Origin: Chaunax sp. Z400
Lineage: Eukaryota > Chordata > Actinopteri > Lophiiformes > Chaunacidae
DNA: 64,000 nt
Direction: 5' to 3'
Assembly: GCA_037577475.1 (NCBI GenBank)
Contig: CM075186.1
Location: 3,243,001-3,307,000 of the forward strand
Shown: piece by piece, positions 1 to 10,787 of the stretch
How positions within the stretch are numbered: position 1 is the stretch's first letter
Layout: every line of letters starts with the position of its first letter
Notes under the pieces: model-generated
What the model was told of the DNA's origin: nothing
Database searches by the model: none
Seen by the model: the letters and a program-made list of their open reading frames with translations, nothing else
Translations under genes and position numbers: made by a program

Positions 1-240
1 ATGTACTTGTTCATTGTTCTGCAGATGTCCTGTTCAATGTTGGGTGGGTGAAATAAATGCTTAATGACAGTTGAAACAACCAAACTACGTTCTGTGGTTT
101 TACATAATGGGTTAATAGATACTGTAGCGTGTTGGGGATAGGTGGGTGGAGTTTCCCAGCATACCTTGAGACAATGTGTTTGAGGCCATAAGTCCAAGTA
201 ACCTGTGTTTAAATGTGTTCTGAATAATTATCAGTTAAGC
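1..240. repeat. Direct duplication, copy A
   Basis: This segment recurs at 1146-1385 in the same orientation. Both begin with a similar ATGTACTTGTT..GTTCTGCAG stretch and share a long block reading GGGATAGGTGGGTGGAGTTT onward to the AAATGTGTTCTGA end, with only scattered differences and small indels. Copy A probably starts left of the window. No coding potential was recognised. Confidence 0.65.
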
Positions 241-569
241 AGTAATTACTTCTTTAGAAATATTTCTACAGAAAATGGTTTGTTATACAACACCATTCAT
301 CATGAGTTCAGTCTTTCACACGATTAGTGACGTCCTGCCTGGGTGATGTAAGAGGGTGATAAAATAAGGTAAGTGTGATGTATTGTAATAACAAGCATTT
401 CAGAGCAAAACGCAAATCATTTAGTCAAATTCATGCTGTAAGAATTTTCAGCATGCTACAATACTTTTTAGGATGTAGGAATTAGTTATCACATGTTACA
501 CACGCAAAATAAAGAAGTTGGTCTAAGTATTACACACTCAAAATGTCAAGTTGACTTTTCTTAATTTAG

Positions 570-792
570 GGTCCACTTCAGTTTGCTTATGAGCCAGGCA
601 TCATAGTGGATGACGCGGTTACATACGTGCTGCACAGATCCCTCTCACACCTGGAGAGTCCTGGAAGCGCTGTGAGGGTCATGTTTATTTGACTTCTCCA
701 GTGTTTTCAACACCATCCAGCCTTCACTGCTGAGAGGGAAGCTGGAAGGGGCAGGAGTTGACCGCAACCTGACTGCATGGACCATCAACTAG
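570..792 (+). mobile_element. LINE reverse-transcriptase fragment, decayed
   Basis: The conceptual translation starts LQFAYEPGIIVDDAV and continues with a His-Arg-Ser-Leu-Ser-His-Leu segment. That is the FAY..DDAV..LH..HL pattern of reverse transcriptases of fish non-LTR retrotransposons. A one-base frameshift near 690 splits the stretch just before the FDFSSAFNT-type motif, and a stop codon follows near 790. It is a short, dead remnant between the two copies of the direct duplication. Assignment to the LINE class is confident; the exact clade is not. Confidence 0.65.
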
Positions 793-1145
793 TTGAGTTT
801 GGTTCATTTAAAAAAACCAAGTACTGGGAACTTCTGCTTTTTTCAGTACGTAGTTACATCCCACAGTGTAACAAAGTATATTACTCTTGTACTTAAGTAC
901 CCCACAAATTAGAGCTACCTTACTTGAATAGCCTGTTTTCTGTTCATACCACTGTCTGCTTGTACTCCATGACTTTTCATGGTAAACAGCCCTTTTGTTA
1001 TGTGAGAAAAGTTGGATAAACGGTACTTTAGTTTTGTAAAACTCTACTCAGGTATTTGCTGCTTCTAAAATCTTTAATTCACACTCAGATGTGTTACATG
1101 GAATGTTCTTAACAGTTGTGACAATAGCACACACCATAGATTCAC

Positions 1146-1385
1146 ATGTACTTGTTTGTTGTTCTGCAGCTGTCCTATTAAATGTTGGGTAGCTGACGTC
1201 TTTTGCCATTATGAAAATACATGTTTAATGACAGTTGAACTTCGTACTGTGGTTTTGCACAATGGATAAATATATACTGTAGCGTGTTGGGTGGGGATAG
1301 GTGGGTGGAGTTTCCCAGCATACCTTGAGACAATGTGTTTGAGGCCATTAGCCCAAGTAACCTGTGTTTAAATGTGTTCTGATTA
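1146..1385. repeat. Direct duplication, copy B
   Basis: Second copy of the segment at 1-240, offset by about 1.15 kb in the same orientation. It carries a small insertion (GGGT) before GGGATAGGTGG. It lies just upstream of the carboxypeptidase-like exon at 1509, so the duplicated DNA may be old intron sequence of that gene, with a LINE fragment now between the copies. Confidence 0.65.
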
Positions 1386-1508
1386 GGTTTAACCTTCTCA
1401 TCATGAGTTTGTGTGTCTGTCATTAAAGGTAAACACAAACATACAGGTAGTAAGGTATGATTTAAAATGAAAGTGATCACATGTGATAAGTTACTCTGAT
1501 GCTTCCAG

Positions 1509-1592
1509 AACCATATGTGGCGTAAGACCAGGAAGCCCAACCCAGGCTCTCGCTGTGCGGGAGTCGATCCCAACAGGAACTGGGATTTGGAG
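1509..1592 (+). pseudogene. Isolated carboxypeptidase A-like exon, probably a relic
   Basis: After an AG acceptor at 1507-1508, 28 codons read NHMWRKTRKPNPGSRCAGVD and then PNRNWDLE, followed by a possible GTGATG donor. This is the M14 zinc carboxypeptidase segment carrying the WRKTR arginine (Arg127 in mature bovine CPA) and the NRNW Asn144-Arg145 pair that binds the substrate carboxylate. Family members continue NWDAGFG; here TTTGGAGG follows directly after NWD with the frame shifted, as if about seven bases were lost. I found no flanking CPA exons (metal ligands HxxE, glycine-rich region, SYSQ region) on either side. In mammals the CPA1/2/4/5 cluster sits beside CEP41, so the position fits a lost cluster member. 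A live gene extending left of the window cannot be fully excluded. Confidence 0.6.
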
Positions 1593-2631
1593 GTGATGTC
1601 TTTTCCTTGTAGCTGAACTGTAGCGAGGCATGGCCCACGGTTCTCAACACTTATTTTTAAGACTACAATTTAAGCTTTAATGTTATTTTGGTTCAAAATC
1701 ATCCATAATTTAGTTATTATTAATTATCTTTTTGGGGGGGCCTGTTTTTAAAAATTAATGCCGGTAGAATCGTAGATATTCTAATATTTCATTGATATGC
1801 CACTCTCAGAACTTCAGGGTATGTAGGTAGTCCAAAATGAATGGGGCTCTATGGAGCTTAAACCACCTTAAATTAAACGTCTATGGGAAAAAATATATTT
1901 TTTCTGTCTACTTTAATCATGTTTTTGATATAATGGGTTGATAGAATAAATATACGTCCGTTAGATATTTTTTTGCTGCTTCAGTTGTTGTGAAATAGGC
2001 CTACCATTATTTAAGTATTAGCATTGGTAGCACCACAAGCCACTTTACAGCATTAATAGTTGGTGGAATATCTCTGCTACATGAACCAGATCTACATTTG
2101 GCTGTCAGAGACGAAGGTCCTCCTGGTCCTCCTTTAGATATTCATTAGATTTCAAATGTCTGTAGACTCAGAGAAACTTTGACACTAAAAAACTCTGACA
2201 ATAGAAAAACAGCCAAATAAATGAGCACACTGGAAAACTAGTTTCAATTCCTGGATTATTTTATAGCCTTTAAAATTAGGTGCATGTTCGATGTTGACTT
2301 TTGGCTTGCCATCACTTCCTGCAGACCCGGATAAGAGGGGCAGTGACCTGGCCACCACTGCCGGCCTGCCAACCAGAGAGCGTTGAGGATAAAGGCCGAA
2401 GATGGCCAAGATGCCATCAGGATAGTATAACTACCAAGGGATTGAATCATCTAGTCCTAGGAAGAACTAACAAATAACTAAACCTTTCCTTTTTTTAAAC
2501 ATCTATATTTGATCTATATGTGATGAACAGACAACATTTTACAGTTTTCATGCAGGAAAAATAAAATACAAATAAAAAAATTAAGAAAGCAAAACGAATC
2601 ATTTACTCATTTATGACCACCTAGGATGTAA
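1593..2631. other. No gene recognised
   Basis: AT-rich non-coding sequence between the carboxypeptidase relic and the old repeat array. I see no downstream carboxypeptidase exon, no RNA gene and no clear mobile-element boundary here. Confidence 0.5.
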
Positions 2632-3260
2632 TATTTTCACTGGTGTTGCTTGATGGATTTTCCTGAAACTTGGTGGGAGCATTGGGCATATGGCAGGGAA
2701 GAACCCATAAAATTTTGGAACTGATCCGGATAAAGGGTGGGATCCAGGAATATTTATTTTTCTTTAAAATTGTGAGATTTGGATTTTTAACCATTTCCAT
2801 CTTTTATGCATAAACTACCTGATGAATTGGGGAAGTAGCAACGAAAAACCCATTAAATTTTGGATCCAGATAAAGTAGCGCGAACTTACAGTATCCCTAT
2901 ACCTTTCTTAACATTTTTACAGTTTTTGTCTATTACACATAAATTACTTGACACATTACCATGAAACTGGGTGGAAGGGTGGGGCATATGTAATGGAAGA
3001 AATCAATTTGGAGTGGATCTGGATAAAGAGACAGAGCCATTAATTTGTTTCTCTCCATCATTGCAACATACAGTAGAGCTTTTTATTTCAGCGTTTTTTT
3101 TTTACCACCTGACAGTTTTTCGTTACACATGACAAAACAGGAAGCAGTGACTTTTGGAGCAGAGCCGGATAAAGGGGCCACTTTGATGGTGCACGTCTTT
3201 TTGGAAATTAGATTAAGGTTTAATTTAATTAAAAAGGGAATGTTGGGCCTTGGCAGATAT
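2632..3260. repeat. Diverged dispersed repeat with several internal units
   Basis: Related phrases recur three to four times: AAACTTGGTGGGAGCATTGG near 2670, AACCCATAAAATTTTGGA near 2703 and again in altered form near 2848, TGATCCGGATAAAGGG near 2720, GATCTGGATAAAGAG near 3017, and GCCGGATAAAGGGG near 3164. The spacing is roughly 130-160 bp. The GATCCGGATAAAGGGG phrase is familiar from fish interspersed repeats. The units are too diverged to set exact borders. Confidence 0.5.
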
Positions 3261-4651
3261 ATGCACACTATTTAGTGTGATTCTAGTTGTATATATTGTG
3301 TTAATATTTCACAAATGCCTTAAAAAGAAACAAATACAATACAGCAAACAATTATACATTTTATTTGACATTAATATACAAGCAAAATCAGCCAATGCAA
3401 TCATTGAAATGAATTAAGACTGATGGTGAAACAAAATATTCATAAGAAAAGGATTCGGCGCAGTCCATGTTTTCATTAAATACACTTCATGGGAAAATGT
3501 ATGAGTGTAAACTGACCAAAACCACGCATCATGTCACTATGCTAATAAAACAAAAGGCCACAAATGATCAATACTGTTTTTGAAATGCGTCTGTGGATAC
3601 TGAAGTGCTGCTTCTAATTTCGTCACACACCAGGGAAAACACCCAAACATTTCCTTCCTTAAATGAGACTGAGATCTTGTGCAATGATGCCATAGTCTCT
3701 ATCTATCAGAGGGCTAATCACACACAGACACACGCGAAGGAAAATCAGTCAAGTAACAGCATAAGAGAGCAAAGAAGTTGCATGTAAAGGCTGCTGGTGC
3801 AATGTCATTGTAACAAACACAAAGAAGAATACAGCACAGCTTTAGCTAATTGTACAAAATGGATCAAACTCAGTAGATTTCTATAAGTTACACCTCATAT
3901 AATACATACTGTAGATTCCCAGCATATCCTTCCATATCGCTATTGTATTATTCAGACTCCTGCAAACATTTTTTTTTAAAAAGTGACATTTGGTGGCTGT
4001 CATACTGATGGAACTGAAAAGGGGCTTTTTGAACATAATAATTTGTTCAAAAAGTTAAAAACATATTGAACAGATCATCCACAGAATGCTGTGACTATGC
4101 AGACAGCTGCACTCATGAGAATAGTGTTGTGTTACATTCAAAACTAATTTGTGTGCAAAAAGAATCCATCCGTTTTCAGGTTCACAGATGAGGCACTGTG
4201 CAAACATCCAAATATACTACATTTATTAAATATATATTCAAGAGAGAACCAGGAGGGATGATCCAGTCTGACCTGACGCTTTGGAGGTGAAGAAGAAGAG
4301 TGGAGTAGTACAATGGCTACTGATGAGTTGTCTTCTGTGTCGCGCCAACTACTGTCCTAAGTTGCATGCATTTCATAAATTGATGAACACAAAACCGGAG
4401 AGGAGTTCATATCTAGTATCTGTATTAGAGGAAACTCTGGACAAAAGGCCATGAAAGGAGGCCAGAAACACATGTATGTACGTGTAGATAATGTACAGGT
4501 CTACAGGTATTCTGACTGGACAGCAGAAAGATCATTTTGCAGACTGGGAGCGAAGGAGTGTTTCTTCACTGGAACTCTGAAATGAATGGACTTTGTTGTT
4601 GGAGGGAAGTCTGCTTGTGTGTATCTGTGCCACTGAGGCGGGCGGTGGTTT
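3261..4651. other. cep41 downstream region, including its probable 3' UTR
   Basis: No protein-coding exon was found. The minus strand downstream of the cep41 stop codon should hold the 3' UTR. TTTATT (AATAAA on the minus strand) occurs at 4222-4227 and again near 3360; either could be the polyadenylation signal. The remainder is AT-rich. Confidence 0.5.
4222..4227 (-). terminator. Candidate poly(A) signal of cep41
   Basis: AATAAA on the minus strand, about 430 bp past the cep41 stop codon. It is the first canonical hexamer I noticed downstream. Usage is unproven; another lies near 3360. Confidence 0.35.
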
Positions 4652-7600
4652 TTATTTCCAGGGTCTACAGCTCTGAACCCTGGCGCTGTCTCTGCCAGCT
4701 GTGTAGGAACTCTGTCGACTCCGAGCGCTGGACGCTTTAGACTGCAGGCTGCTGGTCGACATGCTGCTGGACATTCGGCCTGCAGTGAACACACACACAC
4801 AATAATGAGTGATATCAAAGTGAGCTGGAGTAAATGTTATATTTAAAAGTTGAAGTTAAGGTTGAGCTCTTACACCTTCATTCTGCCTGATAAGTGAGTT
4901 TCATAGAGCAACAACATCATGCCCCATTTGATGGTCTTGACCTATAAGACTGGCCTGTAATTCTTTACTTTACAGGCCCCAAAGCACATGATATGCAATT
5001 TTTAATTTGTGGGGATAGTTCCTAGAAGTAACTTTATAATTTGGTATTTACTATAGGGAAAATTCAAGGTGTTCAATTGATACACTTCAAATAAATTAAA
5101 TACAACTTATTGCTAAAGTAACGCACGCAAGTGAAGAAGTTTCCATAAATACATGGAAAATGTATTTCGTAATATGAAATACAACTGTCTAAAACTTTGT
5201 CTCTATTTTCCACAAAATTACATCCAAATTGGAAATTGTAGATGCCTTAAACAAAGCTCTGCTATCAAACTGGAAAATGGAAGTGTGGGATTTGACTGTG
5301 CGGTCTTACTGTTGGAGTTACTGGGAATGAAGATCTCGTCCAGCTGTTCCTGGATCTTGGCCAGTTCGTCCGCTGTAAACCTCCACCTCTTCTCTGCCAC
5401 CACTGACGGCGCCGAGCTCGTCTTCCTCTTTGACAACCTGGGAGAGGGCAGGCACGAGGCTGGGATGGAGCCTGTCGTCATCCCTTCTGGAAATTTCTGA
5501 GCGACTACCTTGAGACCTGGGAGAGGGGCAGCGGAGTGGAATGGTAAAACCAGTCAGATGCACCAATGTTAGCTCTAGCACAACTCACAACAACAGCCAC
5601 ATATATATGGGCTACATAAACATGACATCTTCACAATGAACTGGATTATTCTAGATTAGACGACTTGACTTGACGCCTTACCTCCAGACAGCATAAAGAG
5701 ATTCTCAAATCCTCGCTGACACATGGATGTGGCAGCCTGGCTGGCTTTTCTCTCATCCTCATCATACAGGATTATGATTTTCCCTGCTGCATTTTTCTAC
5801 ACGGTTTGTGGGTTAAGATCAGTCAAGTCAGTTCATTCCAAAGTATCTCTCTTACATGAAAAAAAAGGTGAATATTTTGTCTCTTTGTGTTGAAGGATAC
5901 AAATTCCAGAATTTCCCTGGTGTAGGGGTTCATTGTTCGAGATAGCATGGCGATGGGGAAACTGTGCGCTGTGGAAGAGAGAGCAGAGTATTAGAACAAG
6001 ACATTCTTTGTTTTTTGCGTGACAAACTGATGGCATAGCTTCACGCTCATGCCACATACCGCTGATGATGTGGCAGTGGTCATATTGGTCCTGGTCCCGT
6101 ACGTCCAGCAGCAGATAAGGACAGTCAGGATAAGGCATGTCAGCTGACTCCGGGCTGATTCCCGTCTCATTCTTCATCATGTGATTGCTCCCGTCAAGGT
6201 TCAACTCTCCCACACCAGTAATAACGCTGGAAGCAATAAAAGGTCAGAGGATGCAATGCCTGTTATATATAATTGAATTTTAAAAATTAAAATACTTTAT
6301 TCATCTTTTTAATATTTTTGGGCCACATGTGTCACTTGTTCTAATGTCTTTACATTCCTTGTTTATATCGGATATAAATCCTGTCATGGCTATAGAATAA
6401 TGGCACCAGCTGCGTTTATATTAGTTCTCTGTGGAACTTGTTCTTACTACGCAGTTTTGGATGCAACCGGGAATAAAATCTCCAGGGGGGAAAAAAAAAG
6501 AAGAGGAAAGCGAAACAGTGGTCTTTGCAAAAGTGGCTCCAACAATAACTTAAAGCTTTACTCTTACTTTTAGTCTAATGCAGGCCATAAACAGACACAT
6601 GAAACCAGAGCCTAAAGGAAAACGACTCCCTGCATGAAGTGTAAGTATGGAGCTGAGCCAAACTACACTACAGAGAGACACGACTGTTCCTCTGTGTATG
6701 TTTAACACTGAGCCCTACTTTCTGTCCTCCCCCACAAGGTGGAGGTGACCTAAAAGCTCTATCATTACATCGGTCGGTCTTTACCCCCCGGATAGACCAT
6801 AGATAGAGTTACACTCCTGAGGTTTTGTTCAAGCTGGAGGTGGGAGAGGACGCAGGTGAGAGGAGGGGACGCTGGGAACACAATGAGGGAGGTAAATGTG
6901 CTCTAAACAGGTGAATGAGGCTGTGGGGACACAGATGTGCTTAAATTGGATATCTAAAAACCTCTGCAAATAAAAGAAAAACTACCTGCAAAGCTACATA
7001 TAACTTGAACTAATGTAATTTTATTGAGCTGACTCTGTAACACCAGACTAGCACTGATACATGTATAAATCCACCCTACTGAAAACACAGCAAACTGCTA
7101 TATAGAGTTCCTGTTTTTCAATTTAATTTCCCTTCCAATATCAATTTGGCCTGTATGATTGTAAAAGTTACATGTGAATTTCACAGGTCAAAAGGTCAGT
7201 GGTTGGATCCCCAGCCCCTGCAAGTCTACAAGTTGAAGTATCCTTGAGCAAAGATACTGAACCCCAATTTGCTCCCCGGGCGCCATAATGTAGTGGCAGC
7301 TCACTGCTCCTCAGGGATGGGTCAAATGCAGAGAAAGAATTTCCCCCTGTGGGATTAATACAGTATCTAAAATAAAATAAAATAAAAATAAAAATGAGGA
7401 ATCTATGATTAATATGGTGTGTTGGGTACAGTATGAGGGATTCAGTGAGGTTTTACAGAGTAACGTACACTACCTTACCTTTGCAGTGTTGACCTGGCAG
7501 AGTTACAGATTTCCCTGGCGTCTGCTGCATCCTGATGATGTGAAGGAAGTGATGCATGTGCAGAACTGTTGGTGTGTTCAGAGAGAGACTCGAGGTCTGC

Positions 7601-9911
7601 GTCAGACACCACTGACAGACCATCTGCACAAAAGTGGGGAATCAACAGACAGTAAGCTACAGTACTGTTGGACTCTTAGAGCATATACAGCAAAAAGTAT
7701 GTTAAATTTGTATCAAAATGCTAAAGAGTGGTTTGATACGAAGCCGGTTTCAAAATATCAAATATATAATTCAATTTGGCGGGTACATTACCTTCTGGGT
7801 CGTGTGATTCTCTGTCATCACTTTCTCTCAAGTCTGATATAGAAGATACCTGAAGAATCTGGTGTGAAAAACAAGTTTAAAATCTACTGTGCTTAGGAGA
7901 AAAAACTGCAAAGACATTGGAAGGAAAAGTGCAGAGCGAATGATATCCTGGAGTCTGTATGATGAGTGTGTATGAATGAGGGAAACAAACCAAGCTAAGT
8001 GAATTCAGAGCCATCTGTGCAGAACTATTCACACAAGTAGTCTGTCAACTTTTACTGTAACTTAATTAGGTTTCCTCACTGCATTACTTCAGTTACCTCA
8101 AAAATATACGCCACAAAAATTAATGTTGGCAGGAGATTTCCACTGAGTATACATTAATCGTGCAGGTTGTTTCAAAATTGCAAGTAAATTCACATTAATG
8201 CTTACCAATTGTGCAAATGATGTCACTTTTAACCGCTTGAAGATTTCATCTTTTTGATACCTATAATCTAAAAAAAGGAAAACAAATTAAGCAAAAAAAC
8301 AACAACAGGAGGATGAATCCTCAAAACTCTAATGACAGTCTTCAAATATTTCATTTAGAACGACCGATGCAGCTGAAGATATTCAGTCAAAAAGTCTAAC
8401 CACTGGTCTAATCACTGTGACTGATAATTGCAAAATCTATTGAAACAGCTGTGATGATTATTTCAGCATGCAGCTGTAATACACTTGCCTAACCTGAGTC
8501 TTGGAGGATCTTCTTCTCCTCATCCTTCTCCAATGCTTCCCTATACCTGAGCTCTACTCTTTCTGTTCCCATACTACTTTCCAGCCAAAACTTGCTGCTA
8601 CACCCAAATCAGTGTGCTAAGACGACTGACCCAAGTTATTGATTCTGGTATTATTCAAAGTGTGACCTCATTAGCTCAAATCTTCTCAAAGACCCCTGGC
8701 ACCTGACCATGCTGGTTGGTGGATCGTGTTTTAGCTTTATACCAAATTGGGTTATATGATCCACCTGCTCACATTTAGGCATAATGGGAAGTGTTTGTGA
8801 GACATCAATGGATTGACCTAATGTCAACATCTAAGATAACAGTCGAGAAGTCAGGCTGGACAGAGGCCCTATTCTATACTTATTGTGTCAAAACTTAATA
8901 TTTGTGTACTTATGAAGTGTCTTTTAGGGAAAACATTGAAGCAGTGCCAGTCTGTGAGGAACCCACTGTGATTTGTGCATCTCATAAACTTGATCTGAAG
9001 ATCTGGAAATTGGTGGTTTGGTAATGTACAAAATCCAGCCAGGTGTATGCACCCATTTCCAGTATATCCCATAATCATACACCTCTTACTGATTCAAGTT
9101 TACATTTTGATACTTACTATCATCTTTTTGCTTCATTAGCTTAAGAACACCAGACAAACCATAAAATATCTGAGGTGTATCAGCACATCAAACAGAGTAG
9201 ACAGACAACGCTTTATTTTTACTTACTTACTTACTTACTTTACTTACTTTTACGCTTTACTTTTTGCTTATACGAATTGCTTGCCAATACTCACTTTTTT
9301 TGATGTCCTCCATTTTTTCCATATACTTTGTGATGCTGCATCCTATTATATAAAAATGACAGTTGTAATGGTAATTGTAAAGAGGGGAAAAGACTATCAA
9401 TAAACATTTCAGGCATAGCAAATGGCACTGGTTTTTAACATTGTAATTACTACATTTATAACGTTACAGAATACCTGTGTCCAGCCTTGGTTTGACATGT
9501 TGATATTTAGGGTTTTTCGGTATCCTTTTTGTCAAGTACTATAAAGAAAAGACAACTGTTCGTTAGCTGTATGACAAGAAGCAAAGACTGGGTAACAGAT
9601 GCTAACAGGCTAACTTAATGGCATTATGTTAGCCATTTAAGTAGGGGCGCTTTAAGAAAGAGCTAGCGGCTAACACTATGATTCTTACAGGTGCACCCTA
9701 GTTGATATGGTAACGTTAATGTAATAGTGATCATTGCTAACTAGCTAGCCTGTTGGGATAGCTACATTTGTTTTTTCTGACCCGAGCTGTGCTAACAGTA
9801 CATGATATTATCGATAGGGCAATATTACACATTAGCAGGTAAATAAAATAAGTAATATTATCATTAAACTGGTGTTACCTCCGCACTGCCGATGCCCCGA
9901 TTAAGCGACAT
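4652..9911 (-). CDS. cep41: Centrosomal protein of 41 kDa (CEP41)
   Basis: CEP41 is a centriole and ciliary-base protein required for tubulin polyglutamylation in cilia; human mutations cause Joubert syndrome. Eleven exons join in phase: 9911-9879, 9538-9475, 9342-9295, 8267-8206, 7858-7792, 7623-7479, 6226-6060, 5968-5901, 5796-5682, 5516-5310, 4779-4652. They total 1104 nt, 367 aa, against 373 aa and 11 exons in human. The start MSLNRGIGSAE matches human MSLRRHIGNPE, and the end CRPWK matches GKPWK. A rhodanese-like domain spans about residues 171-270 (PYPDCPYLLLDVRD, then KIIILYDEDER). The active-site loop has Asp/Glu and no cysteine, so sulfurtransferase activity is not expected, as in the family. 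Start chosen because the first exon ends exactly on a GT donor after 11 codons. It is head to head with poc1b. Confidence 0.96.
7190..7394 (+). mobile_element. tRNA-derived SINE-like element, 5'-truncated
   Basis: It lies in the cep41 intron between exons 6 and 7, antisense to the gene. It reads GGTCAGTGGTTGGATCCCCA (a B-box-like tRNA promoter), then TCCTTGAGCAAAGATACTGA, a GGGCGCC core, TTTCCCCCTGTGGGATTAAT and an AAATA-rich tail. A near-identical inverted copy with a fuller head sits at 40507-40720, which confirms dispersion. The head is missing here. Confidence 0.75.
9220..9251. repeat. (ACTT)n microsatellite
   Basis: Short imperfect tetranucleotide array in a cep41 intron, just upstream (in gene direction, downstream) of exon 3's donor region. 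Confidence 0.8.
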
Positions 9912-10787
9912 TTTTTCAGATCGAAATGCCAAACATTAATGTCCACATTTAACAATCTCAGTGCTGATTTGTCAGTGCTGTCCATTGACCAATCACAGAA
10001 GCTGATACTGGGGAACTTGTCCCACAGAGAAATTTTATACAACGCGGCTGGCTAGTTGCTTAGCAGCGGTAGATGCTACGCCATGAATGACGTGCTGCAT
10101 TCACTTACATAGAAGTAAATACATTATTTTGCTACAATAACAATATCAAAGTTCACAAACCAAAGTTCCCGTCTCATTAGCTGACGCTTAGAGGTCTTTA
10201 CGTATTATACCCTTGATTGATATCAGTTGAAAAACGTTTACTTTATGTTTTACGTTTACATTTGGTGTTTATTTAATGTTCACTATATCTGGATGCGAGA
10301 AAGTAAAAGAGAACTTAATTATTTGGATGTTTCGACAAATTCGAAATTCACGGTAAAATATTATTCACATTTACTACTTAAATATTGTCACGAATGGCAT
10401 TTTTTTTAAAATTTGTGAATTGAAATTTTGTGTCCGATTCTCGTATCTGCCTATTTTCATATAGTACTGAATGCAGCACTACTCTCTTCCTGCCTAAGTG
10501 GCTTTACAAGCTTTACAAGTGGTTGTTGAGTAGCAGAAATAGCGGTTGTTATTAGACTTGTCATGTAAACAAAAAAGTTTTGATTTAGAGTTAATGAAAA
10601 TCAGATTAAAATGCGTATATTGATAGACTATCTACCATAACACTATATTATCTGAGTTTGACAGGTCAGGTCTGAGACGGTTTCTTGAGGCGCATAGTTT
10701 GACAGCCATGGAAGTAACGTAAGGGCACAACAGCGGGGCAGTTCAACTTTCCCTTTGACAACATTAGTTCCTCTAGCAAATGCTCAC
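9912..10787. promoter_or_regulatory. Probable bidirectional promoter of cep41 and poc1b
   Basis: The two start codons face away from each other with 876 bp between them, and no other gene intervenes. A CCAAT box (CCAATCA) lies at 9989-9995, about 78 bp upstream of the cep41 ATG. At 10055-10067 the imperfect palindrome GTTGCTTAGCAGC resembles an RFX X-box (consensus GTTGCC-NN-GGCAAC), the usual control site of ciliary genes. No TATA box is obvious near either start. Shared control of two ciliary genes is an inference. Confidence 0.6.
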
